Shown in pieces: positions 58,621 to 64,000 of a stretch of DNA of 64,000 nt. The DNA comes from Bagarius yarrelli (lineage: Eukaryota > Chordata > Actinopteri > Siluriformes > Sisoridae). How positions within the stretch are numbered: the stretch's first letter is position 1; each line of letters starts with the position of its first letter. The DNA is taken from positions 5,673,501 to 5,737,500 of the forward strand of contig VCAZ01000005.1 in the NCBI GenBank assembly GCA_005784505.1. The letters run 5' to 3'. A model generated the notes under the pieces. That model was not told the DNA's origin. It was given only the letters and a program-made list of their open reading frames with translations, and made no database searches. Both the position numbers and the translations under genes were made by a program.

Positions 58621-58963
58621 AATTTGATAAGACATTACATTATTGATGGCACTGAAGAATTCATTTTAAAACATAAATTAGTTGAGCAAAAATATTTAGT
58701 TTGCTCTTCTCGCCGTTGTAGTGTAGTCGAGTTATTTAAAGGCACCAATGAGGCCTCCCAATCTATTTATGGGTCCTATGTGAGCATCTTGGTTTATTTT
58801 ATGTTGAGTAAGAAGCCATTTTCAGGCGAGCTCATTAATCTGATGACTACAGAATCAGGGATATTTATCCAGCTGTGCCAAAGTGTTCAGTAGGCAACTG
58901 GGAACAGTGCTACACACTGAATTATTTATGTCAGCAAAATGATATGGTGACATGAATGCTATA

Positions 58964-58964
<1 letters not shown>

Positions 58965-58996
<32 letters not shown>
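58965..58996 (+). repeat. GA dinucleotide repeat
   Basis: About 14 copies of GA. Confidence 0.9.
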
Positions 58997-58998
<2 letters not shown>

Positions 58999-60344
58999 CT
59001 GTTAATAGCAGGAAATAAAGGACTTTGGTTGTGTCACAGATTAACTGAGTATACTTTTAAAAGTCTGACCCGAACAGTGTGTGAAAGTAAACCTTAAGGG
59101 TGCCATCATTTACCATATATATATTTGTCCTGTCAAGCTAAATGATTGTTAGTTAAGTTTGTCCAATTAGAGCCTATTTCATTTATTTGAGAAAAGAAGC
59201 CGGTTGCATTTTGCTCCTGGAGAAGAGGCGACGCTCTGGCATCTGCCGCACTGCTTTCTCAAATGGTGTACTGGCAAGATTTTAAAAGCTATTCTCCATC
59301 TGTGCGAGTGCATAGGATGAAAGCCTCAGTAAGCACTAAATTAATCATCAGTGCACTAGTTGAACCTCATTTAGAGTCTGTGTGGTGCATAAACACACAC
59401 TTGTTTATCTGCTTATCAGCCCCACTAATGTCTGTAATTAATTTATATTTTTCAGAGGGCTGAAGGCCAGCGGGGCTGTGAAGTGAGGAGAGAGAATTAC
59501 AGTAAAGGATCACACACACAGCACAGTACAGATGAAGGTCTTTCATCAGTGTGTATGTATGTAAGGATGTGTTTTAGGGTTCCATGTAGTAATGATACTA
59601 TAATAGTTTTAAGCTTAAAAAAGTAAGTGAACATAATACAGCTACATTGTACCGGTGGTGGGCGTTGCATTTGGTACCTGGGCCTTCAGTGGGGATTTAA
59701 CAGACTGATACACTTCTTAATACCAAAACTATAATGTCGCAGTTATAGAAACCATCAATACTATACAAAACTGCATAGCATTTCACGTATTGAGGATGAA
59801 AACCAATTTTTATTAAAGCTGGAAACTGTTAAGACTCCAAAACTCTACACTACAACCACAACTGTAACACATACATCACCTGGAGCAGTTCAGAATCAAT
59901 ATTTATCTTAATATAATGACTCAAGAGAATAAACTGTTGGAAATAAATTAATATAATTTAATGAAACAAATATTCTGATAGTGTTTACGCAGCAGAGAAG
60001 GACTTGCTGGTCTTGACTGCACACCACTGCATTGTACATAACATCTGATTCCATCAAAGATGAAAAAAACATCTGACCCAGACATTTGTGAAGTTCTTTC
60101 TTTAAACCATTTGTGTGGCAGTGCAGCAATAAATGACATTCAATAAATAAAACCTCAGAATGACATGAAAAATGAAGCGTTCGCAAAGAACAGCGTGAGA
60201 ACCGAAGAACACAGAGTGGCAGGTGTAAAATTTAGGTTTTGTTTCTATAAATCTTACTTGACCTTTTTTTGCTATTTTGCTCTTTGTGATTGTTGCAGGT
60301 TAAAATTCCTGATTTCACTGCAGATATATAAGTATAAGTATATT
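58997..60344. other. rnf166 intron 1, unique sequence
   Basis: No transposon recognised. The segment 59150-59470 has non-repetitive, moderately GC-rich text and is a candidate conserved noncoding element. The 89-codon frame at 58624-58893 shows no known domain. Confidence 0.35.
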
Positions 60345-60578
60345 CAATTCATTGTGCAAGGTACGTGTACAGAGCCAATGAAATGCATTTTTCACATATC
60401 CCATCTTAGTATGGGGTCAGAGTGCAGGGTCAGCTATGATACAGCACCCCTGGAGCAGGAAGGGTTAAGGGTCTTGCTCAAGGACCCAACAGTGGTTGAC
60501 TTGCTGGAGGTGGGGCTTGAACCCAGGTGTTTCTGGTCTTCAGATTAACAACTCAGCACCTTAACCATTTGAGCCACG
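60345..60578 (-). repeat. SINE S1, copy 5 (reverse)
   Basis: Reverse orientation of the same family: the LINE-like tail is at 60345-60400 and the B box (reversed, GGGCTTGAACCCAGG) near 60511-60525. Confidence 0.85.
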
Positions 60579-60829
60579 TTACATAATCCAGTGTTTGTCC
60601 ATTGGTCTTTAGCATTGTACATTTCTGCATGTTTTTGATGAATCTTGGTTACATTTTTGTGCAAGGCATTAAAATAGTCATACTTGCAAAAATTTCACTG
60701 TGATTATATACAATTGCACGGTCATGCAGAAGGCATGGTTTAATTTGCATTGTTAATTAAAATTGCAACATTAAAATCCTGGCGGGACTAAGATTATTTT
60801 TTCTAGAATATATCATTTGTATATAGAAA

Positions 60830-61000
60830 TTGGTAGCCCAGTGATTAGTTGTGTTGGACTGCTGAGCATATAATTGTGGGTTAAATTCCAAGCACCAACA
60901 AGCTGCCTCGGCTTGGTTCCTGAGTGAGGCCCTTACCTAGTGAAGATGAGATAAATGCAAGCCACTTTGGATTGGAACATCTGCCAAATGCCAAAAATGT
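60830..61000 (+). repeat. SINE S2 copy
   Basis: GGTAGCCCAGTGATTAGTTG, GGGTTAAATTCCAAGCACCA, GAGTGAGGCCCTTA and the end ACATCTGCCAAATGCC match S2. Confidence 0.7.
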
Positions 61001-62530
61001 AATTGTAAATATATGTCCTCTGTAGGGTTTATGCAATGGCAGGAGTTTAAACTCTGTAAAATGTAGAGAAGTGACTGCAGCATCAAAATGATGCTGCTTA
61101 TAGCTGACGCCCTCTTTAATTCATCTGCATCAAACATAGGTCATTTTTTCAAAGGAAACTAAAATGTTTTCTGCTAAAATAATTATCAATTAAGCAAAAA
61201 GCTGCAGCTCAATCAAGCCATTTTTCATGCTACACAAAAAGCGATGGAAATGAGTTGCTGCAGCTGTAGTGATCTCAGAACCTCAGCTGGGCAACTTCAA
61301 CAGGATTTAAATGATATGGTACAGTGGAGTCAGAGGCTCTGAGATAGCTTGTTAAAATGCTATTATTATTTGATATACCATCACTGTGTGTGTAGGAAGG
61401 TCTCAGCATCAGCATGATGCTTTGGAGTGGTTACTAATTTCTTTGTTTTTGTGCTGATTCTGTGTATTTGCAGAGGAAAAATTGTTTTAATGTCTTTCAC
61501 CTTTGCAAGATAACGAAGAGTAACAAGCTGCTTTTAAATGAATGCAGTATTATTATAATGTATATAAAATATACAGGCTAAAGCTAAGATTTAAATTTTA
61601 ATGTAAGTGCCTTTGTATGTGTCTCAAAACTGAGACGAGCAGTAGACTGTTGTGAAATTTCTTTTCTAGGTCACAGATTATGAAAATCTAGACCGTCTGC
61701 TTTCATCTTCTGCCACTGATACTGCAGAGAAATGACTCTTCATGTCTCTTCTTATCAACCTTTTTCTTGTGAAGCAGAAATATTGTAGTGATCTAGTGTG
61801 ATGCAGGTAGTACCTTAACCACTGAGCTTCCACTTCCCTTCCATAGTATAGAAAAGACTTTTACCATGGGTTCAATCTAGAGCTGTCTTGCAAAATATCT
61901 AAGTGAATTTCTGTCACTCAGCTTTGGGTTGTGACCTAGAAATGTTTACATATCTGAATTTCGAACAATTTAGCTTGCGTCCCTATAAAATTCAGAGATT
62001 AGTGCAATCTTTGTTGTTGGTTGATGGGTAATATTTTTTCCCCCACTTTTGCTTAAATATGTCTTATTTATTTACTGCCCACTGACAAATAAATAATCAA
62101 TCTATAATCTTTAGGTTGGTGAAAGACAGAATAACAACAAAAACGTAGAGAAAAAACACATTTTAAAAAAAGTGATAAAATGATTTGCATTTTAATGAGT
62201 GAAATACATATTTGATCCCCTGTCAATCAGCACGATTTCTGACTCCCAAGTCTGGGGTCCCAGGGCCCTCGGTCTGGGGTTACATACAAGATCTCACCTT
62301 GTGGATTATAAGAGCAGTGAGGTATCAGTACAGGGATTGAAAATTTTTCAAATTCTTGGTACTTTTCAGTTTTTGGTAGTCTGTGATGAATTTTAGTAGT
62401 CCAAATAAATAAATAAATACATTTTTAATGTGAAATATTTCAAAGCACACAAAACATCAATTAGGAGCATTTTCAAAACACAAATAACAATCATGTTTAA
62501 TTACAATCATCAATACACTAATACATCAAA
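61001..62530. other. rnf166 intron 1, unique sequence
   Basis: No element identified. A piece at 62190-62300 may be a decayed fish repeat (TTTGATCCCCTGTC), which would recall a Tc1 end but has no partner. Confidence 0.35.
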
Positions 62531-62532
62531 TG

Positions 62533-62625
62533 CACCGATGGAGCATGGTGGTTTAGTGGTTAGCACGGTTGCCTCACAGCAGGAAGGCCCCGGTTCGAAG
62601 GGGTCTTTCTGTGTGAAGTTTTCGT
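62533..62625 (+). repeat. Truncated tRNA-like SINE, family S5
   Basis: GGTGGTTTAGTGGTTAGCAC, GTTGCCTCACAGCAGGAAGG and CGGTTCGAAGG (B box) form a tRNA-like head common in fish genomes. The tail breaks off. Confidence 0.65.
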
Positions 62626-63613
62626 GTTGCTTGCGAGTGTCGCAGTCTTAATAGTTGCGTAAAAGTCAGTTACCAAGTCATCATTCTTCCAGCTTTTATC
62701 TATTAAATGTCAGTCTATTCTGCCTTAGGCACAATGTCTGAAAGAACTGACAAAAACTGGCAACCAGTGGTTGGATTCAGGGCTGAGATCTCAGTCCTTG
62801 TTTCCTGAGATTACTTCTATTTGTGCTCTGATTTAGTGGAATGCTAGCGAGTTATTTACTTTTAACGTTACCCAGTAGGCAAATAGTTTCAGCAAAGAAA
62901 AAAAGTTGCTTATTGAAAACATGTTGGTTTGTTTTTGTATTTCTGTATTTCCCTTTAGCCACCAGTATCTGTATTTCATTTATCCACACAGCAGTTTTAT
63001 CACTTTAAGTCTTTATTTGCTGCACTATGAGGTTTGTAGTAGGTGTTTTTGCAACTCTTTGCCTTAGTGATAATATTCCTCAGTGGATGAAGCAATTAGC
63101 ATTGAAAATCAGTTTTTTAGCTGGTGAAAAAAACTTTCTTTAGAAAGATTTTGTATGAAATTCAGCATCATCATACAAGAAGAAGAAGCTGTATGTGTGC
63201 TCTTCAGCATGAATTACTATATACCGTCATCACTTGCATAGGTTAATGAATTGGCTGCGCCAAGCCATTATTTATTTGCATAAGGTTTCAATTTTTTTAT
63301 CTTCGTCGACGGCTATGTCTACATCATACACCCACCTGTGTCGATAAGTGTTTCTAATTAGTTTTGAAGATAAAAGTTCTCTGGTTGCTATGTCACTGCA
63401 GCAGATTCTGTGTCAATGTAGCTTACCACTGGAGATGAATGTAGCCGTATATTCACTCTGCCAAGCACTGATCCTGAGATTATAGAAGACCAGCACAAAA
63501 AAAAATTATTCTTTATAGTTAGCAATACTATCCTCCAAAACTACTGTACTAAATATTGTCTGTTTTCACAGTCACCTTTTGCTCATCAGCTCATATGCTA
63601 ATTTTTTTGCTGT
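62626..63613. other. rnf166 intron 1, unique sequence
   Basis: No repeat recognised. The segment 63170-63320 (around TCTTCAGCATGAATTACTAT and AAGCCATTATTTATTTGCAT) is a candidate conserved noncoding element by appearance only. Confidence 0.3.
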
Positions 63614-63620
63614 TTAAACT

Positions 63621-63762
63621 CATCGCCCCCGGTTTGCTCATCAGGGACAAACTGATTTCTGTTTAATTCTGTCTCATAATTTCTTCAATTGTAAAGCTGC
63701 TTTGTGACAATCACCGTTGTAAAAAGCGCCAAACAAATAAAACTGAATTGAATTGAATTGAA
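63621..63762 (+). mobile_element. LINE family A, 5'-truncated insertion (142 bp)
   Basis: It contains only the 3' end of the element, from CATCGCCCCCGGTTTGCTCA to the GAATT tail. It is flanked by a 7-bp target duplication TTAAACT (63614-63620 and 63763-63769). Confidence 0.88.
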
Positions 63763-64000
63763 TTAAACTACGGCTGCACAGCATTAAATTGAGATACAGA
63801 AATGTAATAATCAAATGTAAAGTCACACTTTATAGTCTGCACCGTATAAATTAAGTGCAATTAATCAATAAAACTTTGTTTACACAGTGACAGACCTTGA
63901 TGAAAAATTTACTTTACTTTATTATTAAATTAGACTATAATCCCGAACTGACAATAACTGTACACTGCAGTTCACTTTGTCACACATTTTACAGTGTGGA

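Noticed and set aside
58624..58893. 89-codon frame starting MIRHYI
   Set aside because: No domain, no splice or promoter context, and AT-rich. Treated as chance.

Overview
The window is from a teleost fish nuclear genome. It has vertebrate GT-AG exon structure, AT-rich introns, fish LINEs of the L2/CR1 type, tRNA-derived SINEs, Tc1/mariner remnants and DIRS fragments. Gene order is piezo1 - ctu2 - rnf166, the same neighbourhood as human 16q24.3. The repeat families resemble those of otophysan fishes such as catfishes and characins, but I cannot fix the species from the sequence.

Layout. (1) Positions 2197-18290, plus strand: the last 16 coding exons of piezo1, 891 codons plus stop, from the distal blade to the C-terminus of the mechanosensitive channel. 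Its introns hold two large, almost G-free minisatellites (6751-8425 and 12196-14210), an antisense LINE (8876-11675), a Tc1 deletion derivative and SINEs. (2) Positions 45280-19548, minus strand: the complete ctu2 gene, 15 exons and 502 codons, a subunit of the tRNA U34 2-thiolation complex. Two of its 14 introns have GC donors. Its 11.9-kb fourth intron is a nest of transposons: DIRS pieces, a decayed LINE, a 270-bp inverted duplication, and an L2-like LINE split by a complete 4.76-kb insertion of another LINE. (3) Positions 45281-46000: a short divergent promoter with two opposed ZNF143-type motifs. (4) From 46001, plus strand: exon 1 of rnf166, a RING E3 ligase. It stops inside the RING, and no later exon is visible, so the last 17.8 kb appear to be its first intron, with SINEs, MITEs and two short minisatellites.

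The three genes have unrelated functions. piezo1 and ctu2 converge with closely spaced poly(A) signals, while ctu2 and rnf166 diverge from a shared promoter. I found no bacterial-type system, CRISPR array or tRNA/rRNA gene. The most interesting material is the noncanonical splicing of ctu2, the divergent promoter, the twin arrays in piezo1, and the dated nesting of retroelements, including a SINE that shares its 3' tail with a LINE in the same window.
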